Made by a program: the position numbers and the translations under genes | Part shown: one piece after another, positions 15,392 through 24,475 of the stretch | How the letters are laid out: every line of letters begins with the position of its first letter | Numbering within the stretch: position 1 is the first letter of the stretch | DNA from: an uncultured Blautia sp. | GTDB lineage: Bacteria > Bacillota > Clostridia > Lachnospirales > Lachnospiraceae | NCBI GenBank assembly: GCA_934371915.1 | Contig: CAKROE010000029.1 | Location: 1 to 27,733 of the forward strand | Reading direction: 5' to 3' | DNA length: 27,733 nucleotides | Notes under the pieces: generated by a model | The model's input: only the letters and a program-made list of their open reading frames with translations | The model's database searches: none | What the model was told of the DNA's origin: nothing

Positions 15392-17823
15392 CCCATCTGT
15401 ACTATTACATGGTATTCTTTCTTGCCGGGGATCAGAGGAATCTGGTTTCCGGCAATTTTTTCACCATCTACTTCCATCCATGCAACACCTTTTTCCACAC
15501 CATCCGGTTTGCGGATATCAATATAATATTCTGCATCTCTGTAAAGACGTTTGATCTTCAGATCACCAAAATCTTTCGGCAGACACGGATTCACTACCAG
15601 GCCGTCATATTCCGGCTGGATTCCGAGGAGCGCCTGTGACAGATTAACAAATGTCCATGCTGCAGTTCCGGTCAGCCAGCTGTTCTTTGCCTCACCGAAT
15701 CTTGCTGCGTCAGCACCTGCTACCATCTGTGAATAAATATATGGTTCTGTACGATGTACATCACTGATTTCTTCAATATAAGACGGGCATATCTTACGGT
15801 AGACATCAAATGCAAGGTCTCCTCTTCCCATCACTGCTTCTGCAATAGAAATCCACGGATTGTTATGGCAGAAGATTCCGGCATTTTCTTTGTATCCCGG
15901 TGGATAAGAAGAAATTTCACCAAGTTCCAGGTGATATCTGGTGTATGCCGGCTGCAGGATCATAATACCATACTTTGTCTCCAGATGTTTATGTACAGAA
16001 TCCAGAGCTTTCTCAGCAAGTCCTTCTTCTTTTCCGATTTCAGCCATTACGCAGAATCCCTGTGGTTCAATATAAATCTTACCTTCTTCACATTCTTTTG
16101 ATCCGACTTTTGCGGACTGTGAATCATATGCACGAAGGAACCATTCTCCATCCCATCCTGCATCCAGAACCGCCTGATACATATCCGCTACTGCACTCTC
16201 TGCTTCTTTTGCAAGATCTTCATGTCCTGTACGCAGACAGATTGCTTTAAATTCTCTGCCATATTTGACAAACATTGCTGCAATAAATACAGATTCTGCC
16301 ACCGGTCCTTCAGATGGTCCGGTCGTCTGGAAAGATTCACCAGGTTCACTGGAGAAGCAGTTCAGATTCAGGCAGTCATTCCAGTCAGCTCTTCCGATCA
16401 GTGGAAGTTTATGCGGTCCGAGGTGTGTTGCTGTATAATGGAACGATTTGTTCAGGTGTTCAAACAGCGGTACTTCAGAACCTTTTTTGCAGTCAAATGG
16501 TACCGGCTCATCAAGAATGCCATAATCACCGGTTTCTTTCAGATAAGCGGAAACCGCTGCAATCAGCCACAGCGGGTCATCATTAAATCCGCTTCCGACA
16601 TCGAGGTTACCCTGCTTTGTCAGCGGCTGATACTGATGATATGCACTTCCATCCGGGAACTGTGTGGATGCAATATCAATGATCCTTTCTCTCGCGCGCT
16701 CCGGAATCAGATGTACAAATCCGAGAAGGTCCTGACAGGAATCACGGAATCCCATGCCTCGTCCGGTGCCGGATTCATAATAAGATGCCGATCTTGACAT
16801 ATTGAATGTTACCATACACTGGTACTGGTTCCAGATATTTGCCATACGGTCAATGTGTTCGTTCGAACTGGAAACTGCAAAACGTGCAAGCAGTGTCTCC
16901 CAGTATGTTTTCAGCTCTGCAAATGCTGCCATTGCTTTTTCTACTGTATCAAATCTTTCGATAAGCGCTTTTGCAGGTGCTTTGCGGATAACGTTCGGTG
17001 CTTCCCATTTATTGTCTGCCGGGTTTTCACAGTATCCAAGCATAAATACAAACGTCTTTTCTTCGCCAGGAGCAAGTGTCAGATCGATCTGATGTGCTGC
17101 GATCGGATACCATCCGCTTGCGATGGAGTTGCTGCATTTTTTCCTGCGGACCGCATCCGGGAATGCATTGCCGTTACCGGCTCCAAGGAATTCATCTCTG
17201 CTGGTATCAAAATTCTGTACCGGAGCATTTACGGTAAAGAAACTGTAATGGCGGCGGCGCTCTCTGTATTCTGTCTTATGATAGATCGTACTTCCGTGTA
17301 CTTCCACTTCACCAATACTTAAATTTCGCTGGAAGTTAGTCGAGTCATCAACTGCATTCCAGAGACAGAATTCTACATAAGAAAATAAAGAGATGTTTTT
17401 TTCGGCATCAGAATTGTTTTTCAAAGTCAGGCAGTTGATCTCGCACGCTGCATCTACCGGTACAAATGCCAGCAGATCCGCTTCCAGATTATTTTTCGAT
17501 GAATGGAAACGGCTGTAACCAAGTCCGTGACGGCATTCATATGTATCTGTCTCTGTACCGGACGGCATCGTGCCCGGGTTCCAGATTACACCGTCATCAT
17601 TGATATAGTAATATTTTCCGTTGGAATCTACCGGAATGTTATTGTAGCGATATCTCGTAATACGTAAAAGTTTCGCATCTTTATAGAAACTGTAACCGCC
17701 ACAGGTGTTTGAGATCAGTGAAAAGAAATCGTTGCTTCCGAGATAATTGATCCATGGCTGTGGAGTATGTGGTGTAGTGATTACATATTCTTTGGCTTTA
17801 TCGTCAAAATATCCGAATTTCAT
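15388..17823 (-). CDS. Cellobiose phosphorylase (GH94)
   Basis: This 811-aa cytosolic enzyme splits cellobiose with phosphate into glucose 1-phosphate and glucose, saving ATP. The N-terminal beta-sandwich begins with the family opening [18 protein letters not shown] (4-21). The (alpha/alpha)6 barrel carries [15 protein letters not shown] (354-368) and the catalytic stretch [15 protein letters not shown] (476-490), in which Asp483 is the likely general acid. The end has the conserved [14 protein letters not shown] region. There is no signal peptide, so substrate must be imported, which the adjacent ABC system probably does. The start follows a perfect AAGGAGG. Cellobiose is the best call within GH94; a longer cello-oligosaccharide specificity cannot be excluded. 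Confidence 0.9.
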   Translation of the reverse strand: MKFGYFDDKAKEYVITTPHTPQPWINYLGSNDFFSLISNTCGGYSFYKDAKLLRITRYRYNNIPVDSNGKYYYINDDGVIWNPGTMPSGTETDTYECRHGLGYSRFHSSKNNLEADLLAFVPVDAACEINCLTLKNNSDAEKNISLFSYVEFCLWNAVDDSTNFQRNLSIGEVEVHGSTIYHKTEYRERRRHYSFFTVNAPVQNFDTSRDEFLGAGNGNAFPDAVRRKKCSNSIASGWYPIAAHQIDLTLAPGEEKTFVFMLGYCENPADNKWEAPNVIRKAPAKALIERFDTVEKAMAAFAELKTYWETLLARFAVSSSNEHIDRMANIWNQYQCMVTFNMSRSASYYESGTGRGMGFRDSCQDLLGFVHLIPERARERIIDIASTQFPDGSAYHQYQPLTKQGNLDVGSGFNDDPLWLIAAVSAYLKETGDYGILDEPVPFDCKKGSEVPLFEHLNKSFHYTATHLGPHKLPLIGRADWNDCLNLNCFSSEPGESFQTTGPSEGPVAESVFIAAMFVKYGREFKAICLRTGHEDLAKEAESAVADMYQAVLDAGWDGEWFLRAYDSQSAKVGSKECEEGKIYIEPQGFCVMAEIGKEEGLAEKALDSVHKHLETKYGIMILQPAYTRYHLELGEISSYPPGYKENAGIFCHNNPWISIAEAVMGRGDLAFDVYRKICPSYIEEISDVHRTEPYIYSQMVAGADAARFGEAKNSWLTGTAAWTFVNLSQALLGIQPEYDGLVVNPCLPKDFGDLKIKRLYRDAEYYIDIRKPDGVEKGVAWMEVDGEKIAGNQIPLIPGKKEYHVIVQMG

Positions 17824-17959
17824 AAAGAACCTCCTTCAAAAAACAATATAAATAAAGTAAAGGGTATGCGATCACGAGTTAAAGACTGAAAACAGAATTG
17901 CGAAAACGAATAAGTTTAGAAATTTTATAACTATAATATGATTAGATTGGATTAAGCTC

Positions 17960-17988
17960 AGTATAATTCACTTATTCAAAAAAATCAA
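17960..17988 (-). promoter_or_regulatory. Promoter of the cellobiose phosphorylase gene
   Basis: On the minus strand TTGATT (17988-17983) and TATACT (17965-17960) are 17 nt apart, with a predicted start near 17953 and a leader of about 130 nt. TTRCGAAA sites flank it on both sides. Confidence 0.6.
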
Positions 17989-18152
17989 CTACATTTTCGA
18001 TTACGAAATAGTGTATAACTGTGTTTTCGTAATCGTTAAGTTTTTACGAAATTTTTCGTAAAAACGAAGTGCCTTTTTTGTGAAATTGGTTAATTATCGT
18101 CAATTATTTTTTGTGCAAGAGGGACAAATTATGCAAATACAACAATTTACAC

Positions 18153-18181
18153 TTGCAAATTGTCAAAAAATACAGTACGAT
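18153..18181 (+). promoter_or_regulatory. Probable promoter of the LacI-type regulator
   Basis: TTGCAA (18153-18158) and TACGAT (18176-18181) are 17 nt apart. The predicted start, near 18188, falls inside the TTGCGAAAACGA site at 18186-18197, a position suited to autorepression. Confidence 0.45.
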
Positions 18182-18227
18182 GAGCTTGCGAAAACGATTT
18201 AGAAACAAAAAACAGAAAAGGCTGGAC

Positions 18228-19247
18228 ATGCATATGGTATCCATGAAAGACATTGCCAAACAATGCAACGTATCTGTTGCAAGTGTCAGCAAAGCTCTCA
18301 ATGGTTATCCGGATATCAGCGAAGAGACCCGGCAGCTTATTTTAAATACTGCATCAGAAATGGGATATCTTCCTAATTCCTCAGCACGGTCGCTGAAAAC
18401 CAAGCGAAGCCACAATCTCGGCGTACTATTCGTAGACGAAGCCATGAGTGGTCTCACACATGATTATTTCAATCATGTATTAGAAAGTTTCAAGCGCACG
18501 GCTGAATCCAGAGGATACGACATCACCTTTACCAGCGGAAATCTTTCCGGTCAGCACATCAGTTATTATGATCACTGCCGTTACCGGGGAGTCGACGGAG
18601 TTGTAATTGCCTGCATCAACTTCTTTACAGAAGAAGTACAGCAGCTGGTACAATCCGAAATCCCGGTGGTTACGATCGACCACGTATTCGACGGAAGAAT
18701 CGCAGTTGTTTCCAACAACATTCAGGGAATGGAAGATCTTGTCACCTATATTCTGCAACGGGGTCACAGAAAAATCGCCTATATTCACGGAGAAGATTCT
18801 TCTGTTACACGAAGTCGTCTGGGAAGCTTCTACAGAACGCTTCAGAAAAAACATATCGATGTACCCGATGAATATATGCCGGTCATCCCCTATCGCGATG
18901 CAGAAGCCGCAGCAATGGCGACCTCAGAACTTCTTGATCTGAAAGATCCGCCTACCTGCATTCTTTATCCGGATGATTTTTCTGCTCTGGGCGGTATCAA
19001 CGAAATCCACGAACGAGGACTTCGGATACCAGATGATATTTCCATCGCAGGATATGATGGACTCACTTTTGCCCGCATCCTTGAGCCCCGGCTGACAACG
19101 CTGTGCCAGGACACAGAAACAATCGGACACCTTGCCGCAAAGAAACTGATTGGCCTCATCGAGAATCCAAAAGCAACGATCATCGATAAGTTCACAGTTG
19201 ACGGAAGGCTTTTCCCCGGTGCTTCGGTCAGGAATCTGGCAAAATGA
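18228..19247 (+). CDS. LacI family transcriptional regulator
   Basis: This 339-aa regulator has an N-terminal LacI helix-turn-helix and hinge (MKDIAKQCNVSVASVSKALN, about residues 6-25, then YPDISEETRQ). A periplasmic-binding-protein-like sensor domain follows (GVLFVDEAMSGLTHDYFN through ISIAGYDGLTFARILEPRLTTL). It lies between the divergent cellobiose phosphorylase and the co-directional transporter, so it most likely controls both in response to cellobiose or cello-oligosaccharides. I chose the ATG at 18228 because AAAGG precedes it and the helix-turn-helix then begins at the usual distance; 18234 is possible. Longer in-frame starts (18111, 18180) would place the putative operator inside the coding region. 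Confidence 0.92.
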   Translation: MHMVSMKDIAKQCNVSVASVSKALNGYPDISEETRQLILNTASEMGYLPNSSARSLKTKRSHNLGVLFVDEAMSGLTHDYFNHVLESFKRTAESRGYDITFTSGNLSGQHISYYDHCRYRGVDGVVIACINFFTEEVQQLVQSEIPVVTIDHVFDGRIAVVSNNIQGMEDLVTYILQRGHRKIAYIHGEDSSVTRSRLGSFYRTLQKKHIDVPDEYMPVIPYRDAEAAAMATSELLDLKDPPTCILYPDDFSALGGINEIHERGLRIPDDISIAGYDGLTFARILEPRLTTLCQDTETIGHLAAKKLIGLIENPKATIIDKFTVDGRLFPGASVRNLAK

Positions 19248-19261
19248 AATGCAAAACATAT

Positions 19262-19290
19262 TTGCAAAAACTAAATAATGAAAATTTAAT
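19262..19290 (+). promoter_or_regulatory. Probable promoter and operator-like site of the sugar ABC importer
   Basis: TTGCAA (19262-19267) and TTTAAT (19285-19290, 5 of 6 matches) are 17 nt apart. The -35 lies in TTGCAAAAACTAA (19262-19274), which differs at two positions from the TTGCGAAAACGAA near the phosphorylase gene, so the same LacI protein may act here. Confidence 0.45.
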
Positions 19291-19337
19291 ATGGAAAAAA
19301 ATAAAAACAAATTATTAAATCACAGGGAGGTAACAAC

Positions 19338-20666
19338 ATGAAAAAACAGATTATGGCAGTCACATTAACAGCAGCTATGCTCGCAGGTTTGGCAGCAGTT
19401 CCGGTATGGGCTGATGACGCAGGCTCAGACGAAGGTAAAGTTTTAAACATTTACTGCTGGAACGAAGAATTCAAATCCCGTCTGACCGATCACTATCCGG
19501 GATATGAAGAAGTAGACGGAACTCATGGTAAGATCGGTGATGTAGATGTTGTATGGAACATCACACCTTCTGATGACAACGCTTATCAGAACAACCTTGA
19601 CGAAACACTTCTGAAACAGGCTGACGCAGCTGCAGACGACAAGATCGACCTCTTCCTCGTAGAAGCTGACTACGCACTGAAATATGTAAACACAGATTAC
19701 ACAATGTCTGTAGCAGATCTTGGAATCACAGATGATGAGATTGCTGATCAGTATCAGTACACCAAAGACGTTATGACAGATTCCGATGGAAACCTGAAAG
19801 GTCTTTCATGGCAGGGTTGCCCAGGAACCATGATCTACAGAAGAGATATCGCCAAAGAAGTATTCGGAACAGACGATCCGGCAGAAGTTCAGAAGAAAGT
19901 TGCTGACTGGGATACTTTCAAAGCAACTGCTGCAGAACTGAAAGAAAAAGGTTATCAGATGACCTCTACTGTAAACGATTCCTACCGTGTATTCTCCAAC
20001 AACGTAACCAGCCCATGGGTAGTTGATGGAAAGATCACAGTTGACGACAATATCAAGAACTGGGTTGACATGTCCAAAGAAATGGTTGATGCAGGCGAAA
20101 CAGCTACATACGAACTGTGGAGCGATGACTGGAGCAAAGGCTTCTTCAAAGACAGCAACGTATTCTCATATTTCGGACCGGCATGGTTCATCGACTTCTC
20201 TATGAGTGCTGATCAGGATGGCTCCGTTGGTAAAGACGGCGGCTGGGCTGCAACAGAAGGACCGCAGGGCTTCTACTGGGGCGGAACATGGATCACAGCA
20301 GCTACAGGTACAGACAACCCGACACTCGTTGCTGATATCATGAGAACTATGACAACAAACGTTGATGTAATGAAAGAAATCGTTACAGCTGACAACGACT
20401 TCGTAAACAACAAACCGGCTATGGAAGAAATGGCTGCAGATGAAAGCTACGGCGACGCAGTTCTCGGCGGACAGAACCCACTGGCTATGTTCTGTGCAGG
20501 CGCAGACAAGATCGACCTCAGCAACATGAGCATCTATGATCAGGGCTGCAACGAAGAATTCCAGAACGCTATGAAGAACTACTTCGAAGGCAATGCAACT
20601 TATGAAGAAGCACTCGACCTGTTCTACAAAGCAGTTGTTGAAAAATATCCGGAACTTTCATACTAA
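19338..20666 (+). CDS. Extracellular sugar-binding protein of ABC importer
   Basis: This 442-aa family-1 type solute-binding protein has a signal peptide of about 25 residues ending PVWA-DD. The mature start (KVLNIYCWNEEF) and the aromatic-rich middle (AWFIDFSM, GFYWGGTWITAATG) are typical of carbohydrate binders. No cysteine follows the signal peptide, so no lipobox exists, unusual for a monoderm. Neighbours suggest cellobiose or cello-oligosaccharides as ligand. Codon choice is strikingly C-ending and uniform (aac, gac, ttc, gaa) compared with its neighbours, which suggests very high expression. GGGAGG precedes the ATG. A stable hairpin after the stop may keep its mRNA level above that of the permeases. 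Confidence 0.92.
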   Translation: MKKQIMAVTLTAAMLAGLAAVPVWADDAGSDEGKVLNIYCWNEEFKSRLTDHYPGYEEVDGTHGKIGDVDVVWNITPSDDNAYQNNLDETLLKQADAAADDKIDLFLVEADYALKYVNTDYTMSVADLGITDDEIADQYQYTKDVMTDSDGNLKGLSWQGCPGTMIYRRDIAKEVFGTDDPAEVQKKVADWDTFKATAAELKEKGYQMTSTVNDSYRVFSNNVTSPWVVDGKITVDDNIKNWVDMSKEMVDAGETATYELWSDDWSKGFFKDSNVFSYFGPAWFIDFSMSADQDGSVGKDGGWAATEGPQGFYWGGTWITAATGTDNPTLVADIMRTMTTNVDVMKEIVTADNDFVNNKPAMEEMAADESYGDAVLGGQNPLAMFCAGADKIDLSNMSIYDQGCNEEFQNAMKNYFEGNATYEEALDLFYKAVVEKYPELSY

Positions 20667-20728
20667 TTCAGACAGACTGACTTCATTTTCAAATGAACAT
20701 TCTGAAAAGAACATGATTATCTAAAAAT

Positions 20729-20755
20729 GTGCCTGCCTGAGGTTCAGGCAGGCAC
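20729..20755 (+). terminator. Intercistronic hairpin after the binding-protein gene
   Basis: GTGCCTGCCTG (20729-20739) pairs perfectly with CAGGCAGGCAC (20745-20755) around a 5-nt loop. It is followed by ACTTTAACTT, too poor in U for full termination. Such hairpins between a binding protein and its permeases usually give partial termination or 3'-end protection. The permease gene starts 24 bp later. Confidence 0.7.
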
Positions 20756-20778
20756 ACTTTAACTTATGGAGGAAGATA

Positions 20779-21693
20779 ATGGCAAAGAATAATAACCATA
20801 AAGCGGTCAGCTATAACAAATGGGGCTATATCTTTCTGATACCGTTTGTAGTAGTATACCTCATATTCCAGCTCGTTCCGCTTATTAGTACAATTTATAA
20901 CAGCTTTTTTGAAAATTACAGATCGGGATTGACGCAGATTGGACCGAACTTTGTGGGATTTGCCAATTATGTCAAGCTCTTTGAGGGTGGAGAGATCTGG
21001 ATTTATTTTAAAAACACAATGATCATGTGGGTAATGGGATTTGTTCCTCAGATCCTTGTATCCCTGCTTCTCGGTGCATGGTTCTCCAATCCGAGCCTCC
21101 GGCTGAAAGGTCAGCGGTTCTTCAAAACTGTGATCTATCTCCCGAACCTGATCATGGCCTCTGCATTTGCAATGTTATTTTTCACATTATTCGCAGATGG
21201 CGGCCCGATCAATGCCATGCTCGTACATGCAGGCATCCTGAAGCAAGCATATTCCTTCTTCAGCCACGCCTGGAGTGCAAGAACGCTGGTTGCGATTCTG
21301 AACTTCCTGATGTGGTTTGGTAACACGACCATCCTCCTGATGGCCGGTATGATGGGTATCGACCCTTCACTTTATGAAGCTGCCGAAGTAGACGGAGCTA
21401 CATCTTCACAGATTTTCCGTAAGATCACTCTTCCGCTGCTTCGTCCGATTCTGATCTACGTTATGATCACATCTCTGATCGGTGGTATGCAGATGTTCGA
21501 TGTACCACAGATCCTGACAAACGGAACCGGTGATCCGATGCGTTCAACCATGACACTGATCATGTTCCTGAACAAGCATCTGTTCAGCAAGAACTATGGT
21601 ATGGGCGGTGCATTATCCGTATTCCTGTTCATTATTACCGGTATACTCAGTATGATTGTATTCCGATTCAACAAAGCAACTGACGGGAGGTGA
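20779..21693 (+). CDS. Sugar ABC transporter permease, MalF type
   Basis: This 304-aa inner membrane permease has about six helices, the first at residues 14-37 (YIFLIPFVVVYLIFQLVPLI). The EAA loop EAAEVDGATSSQIFRKITLPLLRP (about residues 198-221) is the docking site for the ATPase. It pairs with the MalG-type permease that follows. GGAGG precedes the ATG, and its stop codon overlaps the ribosome site of the next gene. No ATPase gene is present in the locus, so a shared MsmK/UgpC-type ATPase elsewhere in the genome is expected, as is common in Firmicutes. Confidence 0.93.
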   Translation: MAKNNNHKAVSYNKWGYIFLIPFVVVYLIFQLVPLISTIYNSFFENYRSGLTQIGPNFVGFANYVKLFEGGEIWIYFKNTMIMWVMGFVPQILVSLLLGAWFSNPSLRLKGQRFFKTVIYLPNLIMASAFAMLFFTLFADGGPINAMLVHAGILKQAYSFFSHAWSARTLVAILNFLMWFGNTTILLMAGMMGIDPSLYEAAEVDGATSSQIFRKITLPLLRPILIYVMITSLIGGMQMFDVPQILTNGTGDPMRSTMTLIMFLNKHLFSKNYGMGGALSVFLFIITGILSMIVFRFNKATDGR

Positions 21694-21698
21694 GAAGA

Positions 21699-22562
21699 AT
21701 GAATGAAAAAAATCAAAAAACCAAAAAAGGAATGAGCATGAAAGGTCAGCGTACCCTTGCTTATGTGGTACTGATTATTCTCACTTTCTTCTGCCTGTTC
21801 TGGTTTTATGTACTGTTTATCAACGCAACAAGATCAAACGGAGCCCTGAAAAAAGGTTTCACGGCAATCCCGGGCGGTCAGCTTATCACAAACTGGAAAA
21901 ACCTTCTCGCAGGAACCCTTCCTGTATGGAACGGTATGTTCAACAGTATCTTCATTGCTACATGTTCTGCTGTTTTATGTACATACTTTTCCACAATGAC
22001 TGCATATGCCATTCACGCATACGATTTTAAAGGCAAAAAATTCATGTTTACCTTTATCCTCGCAGTCATGATGATCCCGACTCAGGTAACCGCACTTGGT
22101 TTCCTGCAGTTACTCGGCAAAATGCATCTGGATGATTCTTTTATTCCACTGATCATTCCGAGTATCGCCGCTCCGGTTACTTTCTTCTATATGAAACAGT
22201 ACATGGAAAGCAACCTTCCTCTGGAGCTTGTGGAGGCCGCACGTATTGACGGTTCCGGCGAATTCAAGACTTTCAATACGATCGTCTTCCCGCTTATGAA
22301 ACCAGCTATCGCCGTACAGGCAATCTTCACCTTCGTACAGAGCTGGAACAACTACTTTATTCCGGCACTGGTACTTCATTCTGATAAGAAGAAAACACTT
22401 CCGGTACTGATCGCACAGCTTCGTAGTGCCGACTTCCTGAAGTTCGATATGGGCCAGGTTTACGTAATGATCGCATTTTCGATTTTCCCGGTAATCATTG
22501 TTTATATCCTTCTTTCCAGATTCATCGTAGAAGGTGTTTCCGCAGGTGCTGTCAAAGGCTGA
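21699..22562 (+). CDS. Sugar ABC transporter permease, MalG type
   Basis: This 287-aa partner permease has the EAA loop EAARIDGSGEFKTFNTIVFPLMKP in its second half and about six helices, starting at residues 21-43 (TLAYVVLIILTFFCLFWFYVLFI). I chose the ATG at 21699 because GGGAGG (21685-21690) stands 8 nt upstream; an in-frame GTG at 21690 overlaps that site. It is the last gene of the transporter operon and is followed by two stem-loops, the second a terminator. Confidence 0.93.
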   Translation: MNEKNQKTKKGMSMKGQRTLAYVVLIILTFFCLFWFYVLFINATRSNGALKKGFTAIPGGQLITNWKNLLAGTLPVWNGMFNSIFIATCSAVLCTYFSTMTAYAIHAYDFKGKKFMFTFILAVMMIPTQVTALGFLQLLGKMHLDDSFIPLIIPSIAAPVTFFYMKQYMESNLPLELVEAARIDGSGEFKTFNTIVFPLMKPAIAVQAIFTFVQSWNNYFIPALVLHSDKKKTLPVLIAQLRSADFLKFDMGQVYVMIAFSIFPVIIVYILLSRFIVEGVSAGAVKG

Positions 22563-22585
22563 TCTTCCATTTCAGAAGACCCTTC

Positions 22586-22628
22586 GTTTTTGGACATGTC
22601 CTCTATAGTGTCTATTGCATCCAAAAAC
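22586..22628 (+). other. Stem-loop downstream of the importer operon
   Basis: GTTTTTGGA (22586-22594) pairs with TCCAAAAAC (22620-22628) around 25 nt that contain GGACATGTCC. No U-tract follows. It may stabilise the 3' end or be part of a small structured RNA; function is unknown. Confidence 0.45.
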
Positions 22629-22659
22629 ACTTTGTGATTAAATAAAAAGTAGATAAAAT

Positions 22660-22697
22660 ACAGACGGTGAATGTATTTTGCCGTCTGTAATTTTTTT
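22660..22697 (+). terminator. Intrinsic terminator of the sugar importer operon
   Basis: ACAGACGG (22660-22667) pairs with CCGTCTGT (22681-22688) around a 13-nt loop, followed by AA and seven T. It lies about 100 bp after the MalG-type gene and 40 bp before the next gene, which therefore needs its own promoter or read-through. Confidence 0.85.
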
Positions 22698-22736
22698 ATA
22701 TATTTTGTTTATATATGCATATTGAAGGGATCAAAA

Positions 22737-23750
22737 ATGACAGCAAAAACTTCTCGAATCATCATAAAAACATTCGTCAAAACCGCATTAAAGGATGCCG
22801 ATGAAGCACCGGAGCGCTGTACCAGAAATCTGGTCGATATGGCACTTCATTTCTCAAAGGGGCGTTTCCAGCAATCTTTCTTTGAGATGGCACGTACAAT
22901 GTTGAACAACGAAAACAGCCCGTACTATCCACTGATTGAAGATGCGCTCAAGCACATGGATAAAGACAAACTGATCGAATTCGGTCTGAATCTGGGATAT
23001 AATGGCTGCACAATGGGCGCACATATCGTCCGCAAGATCAAACGTACCGAAAATATCAATGTTCCGTGGCTTCTGTTTTTGAACATTGATTCTACACATG
23101 AAAATCTTACAGAAAGTTATCAGCCGATTTTCGATCAGGGCAAAGAACTCGGTATCTACGTATATTTCCTTTATACAGACAGCAATCCTGAGAAACTGCT
23201 TCCGCTCATCCGCCAGAATGAAGACTGTGCCCTCATTCTATTGTGTGGTTCTGACTGCATCACAGAAGATTTCGCAGATTCTGCAAAGGACATCAATCAT
23301 CTTCTGATCGGTGTCAATTATGACGATCATACGGATGCCGCATGCCTCGTACTCCGTGATCACAGACTTCTTTATTCTGTATATCGCATGTATACAGAGG
23401 ATGAAAGTTCTGAAATTCTTTCCGGTTCATACTCGCGGTACGCAGAAGAACTACACTGTCCGTTTGCCGCAGTCATTGCGGATCCGACATGCAGCAGTGA
23501 AACCCGTAGAAATGTCTACAAAGCTTCCGTCGGTGCACGCGTTGCACAGAAATACCGTACCATTCCGCTTGATCTTATGTATGATACAGAAACTGTCGGA
23601 AACATTATCTCTCCGCCGTCCAGTATAATTGGTTTTAAACCAGATGGTACGATCTACAATCGCAAGAATAACGGCAGGCTTTTATCCCATAATATCTTCA
23701 AAGAATCTCTTCGTGATATTCTTCAGAAGTCATTCTCTATGGATGAATAA
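22737..23750 (+). CDS. Conserved-looking cytosolic protein of unknown function
   Basis: I do not recognise this 337-aa protein with confidence. It has no signal peptide or membrane segment. The first 85 residues look helical. Then comes EFGLNLGYNGCTMGAHIVRKIKRTENINVPW (about 81-111), followed by alternating hydrophobic strands and helices (LLFLNID, IYVYFLYTD, CALILLCGSD, HLLIGVNYDD) that suggest an alpha/beta or TIM-barrel-like fold. The GYN-G-A-IRKI wording faintly recalls radical-SAM-related proteins of Lachnospiraceae, but no CxxxCxxC is present. I chose the ATG at 22737 because GAAGGGA precedes it; an in-frame start at 22671 would lie within the terminator. It stands alone between two terminators. 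Confidence 0.7.
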   Translation: MTAKTSRIIIKTFVKTALKDADEAPERCTRNLVDMALHFSKGRFQQSFFEMARTMLNNENSPYYPLIEDALKHMDKDKLIEFGLNLGYNGCTMGAHIVRKIKRTENINVPWLLFLNIDSTHENLTESYQPIFDQGKELGIYVYFLYTDSNPEKLLPLIRQNEDCALILLCGSDCITEDFADSAKDINHLLIGVNYDDHTDAACLVLRDHRLLYSVYRMYTEDESSEILSGSYSRYAEELHCPFAAVIADPTCSSETRRNVYKASVGARVAQKYRTIPLDLMYDTETVGNIISPPSSIIGFKPDGTIYNRKNNGRLLSHNIFKESLRDILQKSFSMDE

Positions 23751-23794
23751 AAGCCACTGACCAATAAAGCAATCTTTTCACATATGTGCACAGT

Positions 23795-23853
23795 GAAACA
23801 GCTCCATAAAACATCCGATCATTTCCGATATGTTTTATGAAGCTGTTTCTTTA
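23795..23853. terminator. Strong bidirectional-looking terminator
   Basis: GAAACAGCT-C-CATAAAACAT (23795-23814) pairs with ATGTTTTATG-A-AGCTGTTTC (23830-23849), a 20-position stem with one mismatch and a 15-nt loop, followed by TTTA on the plus strand. It lies between the convergent unknown gene and the TetR-type gene and probably stops the former, perhaps both. Confidence 0.8.
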
Positions 23854-23875
23854 TGCTTTATTATATTTTGCAGTT

Positions 23876-24418
23876 TTAACTGTTCATACGCTCCTGCGTG
23901 ATCACCATAACCTGAATGCAGGACTTCATCAACTCTACAAATTTTTGCGGCGGAATCGGTTCTTTCTCTGAAATCCATCGTCCAAATGCACAGATAACCG
24001 CATCACAGAAAAAGTTCACATAAAAATCCGCATCTGTCTGCTCTCCCAGAATCTCTCTGATATCCTCTGCCATCAACGGGCTTACCAGATCACGGAAATG
24101 ATTGATAAAAGAATTCTGGTCTTCTACTTTCATTGCCTTTCTGTAAAAATCTTTATTCTCATAAAAATAATTGCAAAGATGAAGCACACTGTCCCATCCG
24201 ATCAGATTCTTCCCGATCTGCACATGGTTCAGATATTCCACATCAAAGATCCAGTTTACCAGATCAAATTTGTCCCTGAAATGATAATAAAAACTTTTTC
24301 GGTTCATATTACATTTTGCACAGATATCCGAAACGGTGATCTTTGCAAAAGGTGTTGTTTCCATCAATTCTTTCAGAGCTGACGCAAGTGCACTTTTTGT
24401 AATATTGGAATCAGCCAA
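23876..24418 (-). CDS. TetR/AcrR family regulator (DhaS-like C-terminus)
   Basis: This 180-aa regulator has the TetR N-terminal domain, with helix-turn-helix ITVSDICAKCNMNRKSFYYHFRDKFDL (about residues 27-53), and a C-terminal domain like those of DhaS-type TetR proteins (NHVQIGKNLIGWDSVLHLCNYFYENKDFYRKAM). The start is TTG at 24418, with GGGGAGG 8 nt upstream; the first ATG would remove the N-terminal arm. It lies 57 bp after the activase fusion gene on the same strand and is probably the last gene of that operon, so it may control the dehydratase-like genes. No effector can be read from the sequence. Confidence 0.88.
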   Translation of the reverse strand: MADSNITKSALASALKELMETTPFAKITVSDICAKCNMNRKSFYYHFRDKFDLVNWIFDVEYLNHVQIGKNLIGWDSVLHLCNYFYENKDFYRKAMKVEDQNSFINHFRDLVSPLMAEDIREILGEQTDADFYVNFFCDAVICAFGRWISEKEPIPPQKFVELMKSCIQVMVITQERMNS

Positions 24419-24475
24419 CTTTCTTTCCTCCCCTTTTGTCGGTTCGTCAACATCCAGTTCTCTATTTTTCTATAT

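Larger units (their letters stand above)
17898..18202. promoter_or_regulatory. Operator cluster: six TTRCGAAA half-sites
   Basis: The 8-mer TTRCGAAA occurs at 17898-17905, 18001-18008, 18044-18051 and 18186-18193 on the plus strand, and as its complement at 18025-18032 and 18054-18061. Two pairs form palindromes: 17998-18008 with 18025-18035 (11-bp arms) and TTTTTACGAA (18041-18050) with TTCGTAAAAA (18055-18064). The first and last copies extend to a shared TTGCGAAAACGA. They lie in the leader of the phosphorylase gene, upstream of its promoter, and at the predicted start of the regulator's own transcript. They are the natural candidates for LacI-family binding and autoregulation; binding itself is inferred. 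Confidence 0.65.

Noticed and set aside
22737..23750. Radical SAM enzyme
   Set aside because: The wording around GYNGCTMGA hints at it, but there is no CxxxCxxC cluster motif, so the call is not supportable.
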